A stretch of 64,000 nucleotides of DNA. Source: Galaxea fascicularis (Eukaryota > Cnidaria > Anthozoa > Scleractinia > Euphylliidae). This document shows, piece after piece, positions 21,821 through 32,668 of the stretch (within the stretch, counting starts at the first letter, position 1; the number at the start of each line of letters is the position of its first letter). The translations under genes and the position numbers were made by a program. Location: the NCBI GenBank assembly GCA_948470475.1, contig OX419346.1:9563843-9627842 (forward strand). Direction: 5' to 3'. Below the pieces are notes generated by a model. That model did no database searches. It was not told the DNA's origin and worked only from the letters and a program-made list of their open reading frames with translations.

Positions 21821-22497
21821 GTCGATATGGAGACACCAGGGGAGACACAATTGAATAAAAACTGTGACTCAGCCCAGACTTCCCTCTGTAACTGACTGTG
21901 TGTACTAAGCAAAAATTTCAACTGTGGCCTAACAATGAAGGCAACAGTGTTGTTAGTCCCAAGAATTACAGAAATCGATTAAAGATAAGCTTTAAAAAGG
22001 TATTTTACGGGTTGATTAACTTCTTAAGGTCGCTGCAAATACACAGCATTAAATTTCGGCAAGTTTATCACGAACAACAACAGCTGGTTACTAAGTTTTC
22101 GCAATCATTTGCATCAACACAACACGGTAAACGTGGAGATGGAGTCTGAGGAGAATAAATGAGCTGGGTAAGTTACAATTGTAAATTTACACTGTAAAGG
22201 ATGTTTATCACTGTTTTCGAACATCGTTTCATGAGCGAATTTTCGTGTGAACTTTCGTGCGAACTTTCTGCGAACTTCTTCTTGCGAAAGTTCGTTTTAC
22301 TCAGCGATATTTTGCTCGAATATTCGCGTGGTCTTGCGAAGAACAGCGCGAATTTTCGTTTTCGTTAAAACAATAGTCGTTTCGAAAATTCATGAAACTT
22401 CATCTGAAATATTGTTTCCTTCGAAATTTCGTCGAAAAGCACCGAAAAGTCAGGAAAAGCACCGAAATTCGTTTGCATTCTTTTTGCACAGTACTGT

Positions 22498-22936
22498 ATT
22501 TGTACGGACAGTCCCAACTGTCATTCTCCTTGAGGTCAACACAACATCGAGGCATGTATCTTTCAAAAAGGTCTTGCCCATCTTTCACCCCTTTACAGTG
22601 CACTTCCTTCTGCATCTCTCTGAAAGCTGTATATGATGTAACCTCGTGGGGACGGGCTAGTTCTCTAGGTCGCTTGCAAGGCTTAAATGCAAAGCCCCTT
22701 CACTTTCTCTTGGAAGAGGATTTCACGTTTGTACCAGCTGCTGCAGTTCTTCTCTTGGCGTTTAAATTGAACTGCACCTTCGCACTCCTATCAAGCATAT
22801 CTCCAAGCGGTGGCTGTGAATCAAGAGACTGCAGTTCTGTTGTTTTAGTTCCCAAGTTGTAAGGTGAAGCCCATGCTCCAGCCTCGTTGGGAAAATTGAA
22901 GAAACATCGCAAGTTGATGTAAGGTGGCAGTGGCAA
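22498..22936 (-). pseudogene. coding segment on the right side of the Tc1 insertion
   Basis: The minus strand reads LGDMLDRSAKVQFNLNAKRR, a TGA at 22700-22702 after SSSKRK, then RGFAFKPCKRPRELARP, LFERYMPRCCVDLKENDSWD and CPYKY at the insertion point. It is continuous in frame with 17297-17058 across the element. No recognised domain. The basic KRPREL stretch could be a nuclear signal, an inference only. Confidence 0.6.
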
Positions 22937-23402
22937 TTAAGATTACAGCTGTTAGATAACATCCTCGGGTAACAAAATGCCCCCTGTTTGCTGGTGTATT
23001 CTTGGCGCCACGTTTCGAATGGAGGAGTAGCTTTTGGAGCTCGACGAATTTTTTTCCACAAACGCAAAATAGTTATGCCACATGAGACGGACTTTTGAAC
23101 TTCACTTGGCGAACCAAAAACGGGTTTCCTGAAAGGTTAAATCAAGTGAAACATGGAGCGGATATAGAGGCTTGTGCCCTGGGGGCCAGGTACATGGATG
23201 TCAAGAAGATCTGTAATCCATTCTGTGAATTGGCTGTTCCGAAATTCAAAAGGGAACTGGGGTGAGTTTCAAATTTTGAAGTAATCGATAAATTGACACC
23301 TTCACATGAAAGATAACATTGAGATTGTTCGTTTGACCAAGTTTGATTCTTTTAGGTTGAACAGAGACCAAGTTATGGACCTTGAAACATAGCTCAAAAT
23401 CT

Positions 23403-24154
23403 ATACAAACGTCGCTAATTTTGAGGCTGTCAAACAGTCTTCAATCTCCTTTGGGGCAAGTTTCACCTTGGCCATTTCGTTAATTTGCTTTTGTGCAGAT
23501 CTGTGGTGATATTCCGCTTTCTCAAGGGCGTCGTCTATCTCACCCACTCTGGTGTACCGTTTGTTGAAACTGCTTAGACCTATTCAGTTCTTGGTATCTT
23601 TGAGACTTACACTGCATTGGTGCTGAAGAGTACTCTTTAAATCTCTATCCTGTCTCGCACAGTTTGAACAAGTAAATGGATGTTTGCCATGTGACATCGC
23701 ATCCTCTAAGCAGGGGGAATCAATGCTCTTGATACCTCCAGTCAACGTGATTTCCTTACCATGAACTCTAACAGTTTTCTTTAGTGGAATGTACACCGAT
23801 TTGGGGCGTTTGCTGGCTTTTTTGACAAGCATTCTTTGCTCTCCTGGATGTTTTTTCTTCCAATCCTCGTACCTGTAACACCGTTTATGATTCACGGAGT
23901 CTTTGTAGCATCTGATGATACCTTCATAGAACCTTTTCTTGAACAGTGATTTTGGATGTGGTACGTCTGATTTGTTTGTCATTTTCGAAATGTTTTACGA
24001 CCTCTGGATCCCAGTAATAAAGACATCTGACATTACGTGATTTGTCGCCTTCAGTGGGACCAGAGGTCGTACTCAGTTTAAAGTCTTTGGGCCAAAGTAA
24101 TTGGTGATAGTCGCTTCTTTTCTGGACGGTTTTCCTCCATGTGCCTTCTTGCAA
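23403..24154 (-). pseudogene. N-terminal segment of the unknown long gene
   Basis: The minus strand reads GTWRKTVQKRSDYHQLLWPK, NVRCLYYWDPEVVKHFE, a frame change near 23985, then SLFKKRFYEGIIRCYKD, CYRYEDWKKKHPGEQRM, and a Cys pair in HPFTCSNCARQ. A TGA (23584-23586) precedes IGLSSFNKRYTRVGEIDDA and a charged helical end at 23403. The style, basic with conserved aromatic residues and a CxxC pair, is that of a transposon-encoded or domesticated protein, but I cannot name the family. The strand and order place it upstream of the chromodomain segment. Confidence 0.5.
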
Positions 24155-24295
24155 ACCTTTTCTGTTAGATCGCGATTTTTTAAAACTTATTATTAATCTT
24201 TATAATTCTTCTACACCAACATAACCACCAACAAATTCCAGCCAACCAACCATGGGGCTAGTTTTCACCACGCTCCAACCTGAATGGTTCTTTTT

Positions 24296-24635
24296 GCAAG
24301 ATCTTAAGAGAAGTCACAAAGACATTGCCGATGTTTTTCAAGATGTTAACTGAAGTCACAAAGACATCGCTGATGTTTTGCAAGATCTAAACAGAAGTCA
24401 CAAAGACATTGCTGATGTTTTGCAAGATTTGAACACAATTCACAAAGACATCGCCAATGTGTTGCAAGATCTTAACAGAAGTCACAAACACATCGCCTAT
24501 GTTTTGCAAGATCTTAACAGAAGTCACAAAGACATCTCCAATGCTTTGCAAGATCTTAACAGACTGAGTCACAAAGACATCGCGGAAGTTACAGAGACAT
24601 CGCCAATGTTTTGCAAGATCATAAATTATTTAAGT
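24296..24635 (+). repeat. 42-bp minisatellite, about 7.5 units, coding-like
   Basis: The unit has the form CAAGATCTTAACAGAAGTCA followed by CAAAGACATCGC(T/C)GATGTTTTG. Because 42 is a multiple of three, one frame stays open over most of the array and gives the 14-residue repeat LQDLNRSHKDIADV, an amphipathic helix pattern. The first units carry a TGA (AAC-TGA-AGT). Whether it is part of a protein or only a satellite cannot be decided from the sequence. Confidence 0.8.
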
Positions 24636-25169
24636 AACAGAAGTCAGAAAAAAACATCACCACATGCTAACCTGATTGAGGCTGCTTTGCAAGCTTTTGA
24701 ATTCAGAGACACACCACACTGACCACAGATGTTTGAAACAGTCATCGTACAATTTTCACATTCCAGTAGTACACAATCGACCTAAGGGTAATTGTGAAGA
24801 ACAGCTCCCCACTACCAACTGTTGGTCGACTGTCAGTCAACTGTCGGTCAACTGTCGGCTGACAATTAACCGACAATCGGTCAACAGATTACCGACAGGC
24901 TACCAACAGCTACGTGCTACTTAAACTCCTCTCCAAAATAACTAAACAAACAAGACTATTACCGAAAACATACTTGATAATTACACTGTGTATATTCTCT
25001 TCTTTCTCCATGACTGCTTTTGAAGCAAAGCTATCAACTGTTGGCTCGAAAACTTCGCTTCAAAATGTAATAACGCAATAATAAATTAAAATTTAAATTT
25101 GCACTTGAAACGTTTCCAAAGAAACATATTATCTGCTGATGTATTGGTTAAGACTTTATTTTATTTGGT

Positions 25170-25185
25170 GGCTCCTAAAAGAGCT
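25170..25185 (-). promoter_or_regulatory. histone-mRNA-like 3' stem-loop after the Merlin transposase
   Basis: Minus strand: AGCTCT-TTTA-GGAGCC, followed by ACCAAA and preceded by AACAAAC. One outer pair is mismatched and one inner pair is a wobble. It begins 20 nt after the transposase stop; AATAAA overlaps just downstream. Confidence 0.5.
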
Positions 25186-25205
25186 GTTTGTTTTACTAAG
25201 TGAGC

Positions 25206-25440
25206 TTAGTTTGGCAGATAGAATTCTGCGATGCCAGCTAACATGTTGTAGAAGGGGTCGCCGGGATAAACTTTCCTCCAGTTAAACTCGTCCAGGTATC
25301 CGGGAAGTTGGCTTCTGAGGGTCCCAGTCATCGCTTTCAGCTTCCTTTTAACTTGACTCCAGACTCCTTCTGTGGTGTTCGTGTGGGCTCCTGTATGTGG
25401 ATCAACAAAGTTCCACCCACAGCCTCTCAGGTATCCACCA
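25206..25440 (-). pseudogene. Merlin/IS1016-type transposase, C-terminal fragment
   Basis: The minus strand reads WNFVDPHTGAHTNTTEGVWS, QVKRKLKAMTGTLRSQLPGY and LDEFNWRKVYPGDPFYNML. NFVDP.TGAHT.T.EG.WS..KRK is the hallmark of the ISXO2-like DDE domain, the Glu in TEG being the last catalytic acid. Upstream acids are missing: at 25440 the sequence switches to an unrelated plus-strand gene fragment. The element is therefore non-autonomous in this copy. Confidence 0.8.
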
Positions 25441-25443
25441 GCG

Positions 25444-25735
25444 CTACGAGAAGGTGTTGCAAGTCCAGGAAGAAAACTCCTGCAGCATGGCCAATGCATT
25501 TCGATTGGCTGGCTGTCCAAGAAGCACCTTGTGAGACTTTGTGGCCATAGCAGAGTTGAAGATCGTCGACTCTAGGGAACACGATCTTGTTATCCGCAAC
25601 CTACAGGGGGAGTCAGTTAAGGAACTGGAAGCTATCTGTAGGAGGCGCCTCAGGCGGCACATACCTGTGATGGCCAACATGGGGAGAGAAGGGAAGCTGT
25701 TGCCACTCAAGTTCAACGAGTGGTTCTATGAGTGA
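25444..25735 (+). pseudogene. unknown gene 3' end (RYEKVLQVQ family) inside the Merlin element
   Basis: After an acceptor-like CCACCAG the plus strand reads RYEKVLQVQEENSCSMANAF, RLAGCPRSTL, a TGA (25532-25534), then DFVAIAELKIVDSREHDLV and HIPVMANMGREGKLLPLKFN before a normal stop at 25733. I have the impression of a multicopy anthozoan family but cannot name a function. It is helical and basic. The fragment begins where the transposase fragment ends and points the other way, so two gene ends sit back to back inside one transposon. A histone-like stem-loop lies 27 nt after its stop. Confidence 0.5.
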
Positions 25736-25762
25736 TTAAGGAAAGCAACAAAACAACAAAAC

Positions 25763-25778
25763 AGCTCTTTTAGGAGCC
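25763..25778 (+). promoter_or_regulatory. histone-mRNA-like 3' stem-loop after the RYEKVLQVQ fragment
   Basis: Plus strand: AGCTCT-TTTA-GGAGCC, preceded by AACAAAAC and followed by ACCAACAAA. Stop-to-loop distance is 27 nt. Same loop and near-identical stem as the minus-strand copy at 25170. Confidence 0.5.
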
Positions 25779-26496
25779 ACCAACAAAATAACTTTGTTTG
25801 GCAACAATTTATTTATTTTTATTAACTTTTTTTTACACTTTTTTATTTTGGCAGGTTTGCCGTCCCAAATAAAGTTTAAAGTGATTTTGTTGATTCTCTC
25901 TACAGTATGTCTTGACATTGTTGATATGGAGGCGCTGTAAATAAGTTTAGACAAACCCCGAGGTTTTTACAATGTTAATTTTTCCCAAAAGAGTAAGATT
26001 TCTTCGCTTCCAGCAACTGAGGGTTTTTCCAATTTATCTATCTTTTCCTCCAGATTAAGCATCCTAGCGCGCTCAGAATCGTAAGTAAAATATATACTGT
26101 ACCTGCATTTTGCACACAATGAGAAATGAGGGGGATTGGGTCTTAGTCAACAGTTACGGCAAAAATACAATATGGTGTCCCAGCAACGATCAACTATCAT
26201 TCGATCGTCGTGTGACACACAAGCAGAAACACAAGCAAATTAACCGAATCTAATCCAATTCCTTTTATTTCTTTGATATAATCGTTTCAGTATTTGACAA
26301 TGCATTTGTTTTAATATATTTTTAACCTAAACCCTACTGACAGATCGCCAACAGTTGACCGACTGTCGGCCGACTGTTGGCCAACAATCGCTCGAGAATC
26401 TTAACAAACACTTTCACAAACTCTTGGTAAACTGTTGGTAAACTGTCGGCCGACAGTTGGTAGTGGGGAGCTATTCTTCACAATTACCGACCTAAG

Positions 26497-26879
26497 TAAC
26501 GCCTATTTTTAAACCATTTTTTGAGGAAAATGATGGTCTGAAGGAACACTGAAATCTAGGTCAAAATTTTATCAGTATATGTTACATTCGTGGCACCCTG
26601 TCTTCGGCAATGAATGGTCTCTGTAGTTGGTTCTTCTCAGAGTCTTGTCTTCTTGCTGCTCAGCAGATGTGTTTCCCACTACTTTGAGTTATGAACTGAA
26701 AATAACGGTTTTACTGGAAAGTTCAAAGTACTGTTTTCCTGCAAAGGTAGCGTATTTTTTGACAAAAGTAAAGACTATTTACTTGATACTCCCTTATGTA
26801 GCAGACCCACATTAGTTACATTCGATTTTTCAATCCTTCCAAGAGATATCAACAAACCGTCCACTTGTCAGATTCTCCT
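26497..26879. other. unannotated spacer
   Basis: AT-rich sequence between the Merlin target duplication and the G-rich tract. No conserved peptide or repeat recognised. Confidence 0.4.
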
Positions 26880-26883
26880 GGAG

Positions 26884-26942
26884 GTAAAGGTGGGAAGGAG
26901 GGGGGGGCGAGGGAGGGGGGGGGGGCGAGGGAGGGAGGGATT
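26884..26942 (+). repeat. G-rich low-complexity tract
   Basis: About 60 bp made of GGGAGG and GGGGGCGAGGG blocks with runs of eight or more G. It directly abuts the 5' truncation point of the LINE. It can plausibly form G-quadruplexes. The proline-rich frame on the other strand is an artefact of composition. Confidence 0.75.
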
Positions 26943-29640
26943 TTACCTGCGATACATATGTAACACATGATAACATCGATACTGCATCTGAATTAATAAG
27001 TGAAACTTTGGTGGAAGCATGCAAAGAAGCTGGATTGAAAACAGGAGGCAGCAAAACTAAATGCAAATCACAAAACAAATGGTTCGATCAGGAATGCGAA
27101 ACAGAGAAAGAAAACTTGCAATCCCTCAGGAAGAAAATTTCTAAAAACGTTAATAATTCAGAACTTAGACAACTATTGCGTGACAAAAAGAAGAGGTTCA
27201 AACAAACTTGCAGACGGAAGAAACGGGAGTATATCAGCAAAGGCATGTCTAATATCGATATGAAGAACTCCAAAGAGACCTGGCGACAAATCGGACAAAT
27301 CTTTAGTTTAGGAAAAAGAAAAACTCATGGAGCTGAAACAGTGAGTACGGGACAGTTTTATAAATACTTAAAGCAACAGAATGTGATCCCTTTAAATAAT
27401 ATACTAGATCCGGAGACGAATGTGGAAACCCACAGCAACAAAAGAGTGGAAGGCCCACTTGATTATCCAATCAATGATGAAGAGCTTGAAGGTGCAATTA
27501 CCAAACTGAAGGCAAACAAATCTCCAGGTATCGATAATATATTAAATGAAGTAATAAAAATCAGAAAGGACGACATCAAAGGGCATTTAATAAACTTATT
27601 TAATCGAATCTTAGATACTGGCAAATACCCTACTCTTTGGAGTTTTGGCCTCATTGTACCTATTCACAAAAAGGATGATTGATCCAAAGTCGAAAATTTG
27701 CTGAGGTATCACTTTGCTTTCTGCGTTAGGCAAGCTCTTTACATCAATACTCAACAATCGACTGTACAACTTCATGGTTCAAAAAGGAATTTTGAAAGCT
27801 GAACAAGGTGGTTTCAGAAAAATGCACGGCACAGTTGATAGCATCTTCACATTAAAAATGCTGATTGACAAGTGCGTGAAATGTAAACCACAGAAGCACC
27901 GAAATTTACTCTTTTCATGCTTCGTCGACTTTAGAAAAGCCTTCGACTGTATACCCCGACAAAAACTATTCGACAAAATGAGAAAAGAAGGCATTCAAAG
28001 ACGTTTCCTAGACGTTTTAATATCCATGTACTCAAATGATAAATCAGCAATTAAAATTGATAACAATTTAACCGAATCATTTCCCTGTTTTGCCGGGGTA
28101 AAGCAAGGTTGCATGTTGTCACCTACTCTTTTTAATCTCTATCTGAGTGATCTACCAAAATTCCTAAATACGGCGAGTCCAACGGACATTATGCTAGGTG
28201 ATAAGTCTATCAATTGTCTCTTATATGTGGACGACTTAGCGATCTTCTCTAGATCAGCAAAAAGCCTTCAAATAACCCTTAATAAGCTGGAATCTTTTTG
28301 CAAAAATGCTGATTTAAATGTAAATTTAGACAAGACGAAAATTATGATTTTTAATAACTGTAGTAAGTCTTTAAACAATTACTTGTTCAGATACGGGGCT
28401 CATAAACTGGAAAATGTCAAATCCTATAAATATCTCGGACTCATAATGAGTCCTTTTGGAAACTTTAATCTCGCTAGGGAAGAGTTGAAGAAAGTTGCAC
28501 TTAAAGCACTCTATAAATTACGAAAAGAGATGGGAGACCACTTCAGAGAAAATATAAAATTAACGATGAAGTTATTTGATGCACTGATATCTCCCATACT
28601 CTTTTTATGCGAGTGAAGTGTGGGGGATTGATTGCAATAGGAAATTAGAAAAGGATCCTGCAGAATTAGTCCAAAATAAATTCCTAAAGTGGTTGCTGGG
28701 AGTTAGTAAATACTGCAATAACAATGCGTGCAGGGCTGAGACAGGAAGGTTCCCAATGATAATTGAAGCCCAATGTAGGAACTTTAAGTTCTGGTTAACC
28801 TTAACCAAAAATGAAAATAAATTATCCCAAATAGCATACAATGATATTAAATGTAATGGAAATAAGGCTTTCTGGTGCAAAAAAATCAAAATCTTGCTGG
28901 AACAGATAGGATTAGGAGAACTCTGGATGAAAGCACACTATGCAGACATAGGAACTGTAAACATGATCAGGCAACGACTAAAGGATATCGAACTACAAAG
29001 ATGGCTAAGTGAAATAAATAACGACATCAGAAAAGATGCTAACCAAAAAAAGAAAATGAGAACCTACCGGTTATTCAAAACGATAGACAATTACAAATGT
29101 GAAGACTACCTTCATCAGGTCACCAATATACGACACAGAATAGCTCTAACAAAACTGCGACTTAGCAACCACAAATTAGCCATAGAGACGGGACATTATT
29201 CAAGACCATTCAAGAAACCTGCAGAAAGAATTTGCCCAATTTGCAAAATAGAAATGGAGGACGAATACCATTTTCTAAATATATGCCCTGCTTACCAGGA
29301 AAAAAGACGTTTGTTACTTAATTATTTGGAAAAAGAATGTGGAATAAAAATAAGCAGAATGTCACCTAACAAAATATTCATGTTTCTAATAAACCCCCCT
29401 AGCGGAAATGCTAAAATACAAAAGCTAATAGCAAAACATATATTCGAATGCTTTGAAAAAAGGACAGGAGAAGACGGCAAAAAGTAAATACCCTAGGACT
29501 TAATCAATTAACAATTTAATTAATAATTAATTAAGTAAGAATTTTTGTTGTTTGTATCTTTTAGTTATTTGGAATTCGTAGTCGATGTACATATTGTATA
29601 AGACTCCAAATAAAAACATGTCTGTCTGTCTGTCTGTCAT
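26943..29640 (+). mobile_element. 5'-truncated LINE with microsatellite 3' tail
   Basis: The body runs from just after the G-rich tract to a (TGTC)n tail at 29619-29639, preceded by AATAAAA. The endonuclease is missing; the copy starts in the endonuclease-RT linker. A short tandem repeat in place of a poly(A) tail is typical of CR1/L2-like and some other LINE clades. Orientation plus. Confidence 0.85.
26944..29487 (+). pseudogene. LINE reverse transcriptase (ORF2 C-terminal part)
   Basis: Domain order: a linker ending NKWFDQECETEKENLQSLRK, RT motifs KANKSPGIDNI, LIVPIHKKDD, GGFRKMHGTVDSIFTLK, motif A FVDFRKAFDCIP, motif B GVKQGCMLSPTLFNLYLSDL, and motif C LLYVDDLAIFS with both catalytic Asp present. 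A thumb region and a C-terminal CPICKIEMEDEYHFLNICP zinc-knuckle-like motif follow. Breaks: TGA at 27680-27682, a one-base shift near 27695, and another at a T run near 28610. Otherwise about 800 residues are well preserved, suggesting recent insertion. The enzyme would copy RNA into DNA at a nicked target. The clade was not resolved. Confidence 0.9.
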
Positions 29641-30386
29641 AAGCTTTGTATTTTGTGAATCAATTCTGTTCTTGATTGAAATTTTATTGTATTTATTTCT
29701 CTGATCATTATCATTGTATTTATCTGTTTATATAAAATACTCTTGGTTACCACTGCATGTCGCTTCGCAGAGTTACACTTTGTATCGGCTCATTTCTATT
29801 GCAAGAAAATTTTCTCTAATTATTGGCTTTCGAGGGAAAGTGTTGGCCTTTGTGATCATGTACCATGCATATCTGTTGTGCCATCCGGCTGGTTGATTCA
29901 GTAGAACTTTCAAGTCCAGACATCACAGCATGTTTAGGGGCGTTCGGTAAAATAAACTGTTCACAGTCCTCTATTTTTCCGTGAGATCATTGAGATCGAG
30001 GGCGTCTTGCCGTTAATTGTACCTAGTCAACCTGGAGAAGAGTGTCAAACCTACTCAAGGGGCAGGGGACAGTTTAGGAGGAAGCGAGAAAAATAGAGGG
30101 ATGTAATCCCCGACCCTAATGTATGATAAGGTGATTTTCCTGGATTTGGTTTTTCCCATTTGTTACTTTTACTCTCAGTAACTGGAACCGCAGACTTTAT
30201 TTCAAAACATTTGCAGAATGTGCTTTTGATAAATTGGTTTTAAGTACAGCAAGCAAACTTCTGTAGATTGATCACGCAAATTTTGTAGAAAATCAATACA
30301 ATACTCTATGAAACCCGCATTAAGAAAGCAAAATTGGCAACAACGAGAAAGGTGTTAACATTCTAAAGGTAAACACAATCAGAAAT
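29641..30386. other. unannotated spacer
   Basis: LINE 3' flank to the next MITE. No coding segment, repeat or signal that I can defend. Confidence 0.4.
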
Positions 30387-30778
30387 ACTGTGAAATGGGC
30401 CCGAATTTTTCTTCTACTTCCCCGCCCACTTTCTTCGATGAATTCCGTTACCGTTACTTTTCCCGCCCTGCTCATGTAGTGTAAGCGCCATCGCTACGCC
30501 ACAGTGGAATTATATTTCAAGGACTCCATGCATAACGTTTTAACTTCCTCTGATGACAAAAAAAGCTTTACGCATTTTTCTTTTGGACCTCTAACCTTTA
30601 ATTCATATCTATCCATCATGTTCAAACTCGAGTGCAGCCAAATTTAACCGGCCGCGATCCACACTAGTACAGTTTCATATAGCACAAACAGGCGTGTACG
30701 CACAGGCCGAGAATTCTTGGAATCCATCAATAAAAGTGGGCGGGGCAGTGATACGAAAATTTGGGCCCATTTCACAGT
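30387..30778. mobile_element. 392-bp MITE with ~60-bp inverted ends
   Basis: The left end ACTGTGAAATGGGCCC, then CCCCGCCCACTTT and GATGAATTCC, is mirrored at the right end as GTGGGCGGGG and GGGCCCATTTCACAGT. No coding capacity. The flanks give no clear target duplication. The CpG-rich inner arms stand out from the AT-rich surroundings. Confidence 0.65.
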
Positions 30779-31150
30779 TCGGTGATTTTCGTAGTAATTA
30801 AAACATTGCACAAGCCACATTTCCTTGACTGCTGTATTTATTACAATGATAGACAATGTTCAGTGCTGTTGGATAATAACATTTGCTTATTTTTCAAACC
30901 TTTAATACCAAACGTGTCTTAGATATTTCTGACAACTGAAAACAATAACGAATGCCCTTCTATTCTTAGACCACTGTCAAGTCATATATTTTAAAAGCAT
31001 CTCGAATAAGGTGCAGTTTTGTAGAACTCACACGGATTGAGATAGTCACCTTGTGTGACCTGGCAGGTCTTCTAGGACCAAGCTTAAAAATGCAAAGAAA
31101 AGTAATTTTAGACCACAATTCGAATCTTTCACTAGGTGCCAAAATATTAA

Positions 31151-31480
31151 AGTTTGTCACAAGTAGTGAAAAAGGACACCCACCAGGTCGGCTCCACAAC
31201 AGTATTTATGTCCAAAAACGTGGAAAGTAGCTGCGCCACATCTCTGTTCAAGGTAGCTCTAATGCATGTTCCATCTTTGATTTCTATACACAAAAAATCT
31301 CGTGGATTTTTAGGGTTTCAGCATAACCAGTAGCTGTTTCCAGGTACAAGTTGTCTAACAGGCTTGTAGAAACACATGCCAACAGCGCAAATGCGTTTTC
31401 CTGGTACGACGTCTGGTTTCTCGGTAATTTGAACTTCTATCAGTTGCAGTCAATCTTGATCCCCCATATCAGAGAATTAT
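31151..31480 (-). pseudogene. HIRAN-like domain fragment, copy 1
   Basis: The minus strand reads MGDQD, a TGA, then VGMCFYKPVRQLVPGNSYW, NPKNPRDFLCIEIKDG and LNRDVAQLLSTFL before a stop. The GNSY.L..NP.NP.D...IEI pattern is HIRAN-like (the DNA-end-binding fold of HLTF; in cnidarians also on many short proteins). Two further stops break it. It is a diverged duplicate of 37563-37790. Confidence 0.5.
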
Positions 31481-31839
31481 TCAATTTCTTTTTCAACATC
31501 AGAGGACCTTTGATTCATTGATTATCACAATGACCTTCCGCAACCGGATGTATCTAATGTATCTGTCATTTTAATTTGGTTTACCGAACAAAACCAATGC
31601 CTATAGAGCACGGTAGTACTTAAACATAATATCTGAGGTTTAAACTCTCAAAAAGACTGCCCAGATTGGTATATTTGCTCTGCTACAGCTTTTTTTAAAT
31701 CAAATACTCGTGTAATGAAAATTTAAAATCAAAGGATGTAAGCCAAACACGCCGGGCTGGGAGGCACGCGATTCAGGCCATTTTGAACAGCGGATTTCCA
31801 ATCCAATATGGCGCCCGGCGGGAGAGAAAGGAAATTTAA

Positions 31840-31970
31840 ATAAAATATGCAAACTCCCCAAGTTTCTCTAAGAATTGTGGGATTGTTTGGACGTGACAGC
31901 ACACTAAGAGGCGGCCATTTTGAAGAGGATTTTTTGGCGGTCATTTTGAGATCTTGTTGAATTCTCTACG
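31840..31970 (+). promoter_or_regulatory. probable promoter and 5' UTR exon of the 802-aa gene
   Basis: A locally GC-rich stretch with GGCGCCCGG and GGCGGCCATTTTG ends in a perfect donor: TCTACG followed by GTAAGT at 31971. The next acceptor in line is at 32563. The exact start of transcription is not visible. Confidence 0.45.
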
Positions 31971-32668
31971 GTAAGTAAAAGCAGAAATATCTTGTTTTAA
32001 ATGTATCGATATGTCGCTGAAGGAGATTTATCGATTCTTGTGCGTGGTTCAAAAGAAAGGATGAATTATCTCCTCAGAAAGCGATTTCAAAATTTTCAAA
32101 ACCATGGGTACCTCGGAATGCCTTTCTGCATTTAAATTTGTTATGATTAATTTTGGTAACTCTCTTCCCCATCTCGCAAATTTTCCCGGCGATTTTGCGT
32201 TTGGATGATGAGATACCAATTCGATGTTACTAAGTTTAAGTGAAGTTGATGTAAAAGAATCAGTCTTCATTCTGAAACCTTTTAAGCATGCTTTTCAAGC
32301 AAAGCCCCCTTTCAAATTAACACAGTACTACAGTAAGCTTATAAAATAAGCTTAAGAAAAATACTGATGGGAAACTAACCAATATTGCAAGTAACTTCAA
32401 GTTTTATATAAGCTTAATACTATTTTTTAACACTTCTTGAAGTCGTTTTATGACAGATTTTCCTTTACTATTCCAGACATGTATATTTAAGCGTACATGT
32501 ATGCAGTTTGTCTATTCTTCTGGCATATCCATAGACTAAAGATTGATTGATTTTGTTTTTCAGCATGTTTACATAGTAAGGCCATTTCAGGTAACAGCGC
32601 CTGTGGCATGTTTTATCAGCGGTAATGCAAGTGAGGCTTACTCAAGTATTTTTAAATCCAAACGAGTA

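Larger units (their letters stand above)
17298..22496. mobile_element. 5.2-kb Tc1/mariner-type element with cargo
   Basis: The two ends are inverted copies: CAGTACTGTGCAAAAAGAAT and onward (GCAAACGAATTTCG), flanked by TA on both sides (17296-17297 and 22497-22498). About 200-280 bp of TTCGAAA/CGAAAATTCG subterminal repeats follow inside each end. The interior holds a DD34E transposase (20463-21473), a second N-terminal transposase scrap near 21730-21820, a BEN-domain fragment (18566-19119) and a roughly 260-bp tandem repeat (19302-20282). It is several times longer than a usual 1.3-2.4 kb Tc1 element. The insertion lies within a coding frame that resumes on the other side. Confidence 0.8.
24787..26488. 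mobile_element. Merlin (IS1016-type) DNA transposon, 1702 bp
   Basis: Ends: GGTAATTGTGAAGAACAGCT and CTCCCCACTACCAACTGT on the left; the right end is its inverted copy with a few changes. The element is bracketed by an 8-bp direct duplication GACCTAAG (24779-24786 and 26489-26496), the size expected for Merlin. Subterminal CAACTGTCGG repeats extend about 100 bp inward from each end. The interior contains the C-terminal third of an IS1016/ISXO2-type transposase (minus) and an unrelated plus-strand gene 3' end. Confidence 0.85.

Noticed and set aside
26830..27078. Proline-rich protein on the minus strand
   Set aside because: Produced by the G-rich tract on the other strand; overlaps the real LINE frame.
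30644..30856. Minus-strand small protein overlapping the 30.4-kb MITE
   Set aside because: Half of it is the MITE's inverted end; no conserved motif.
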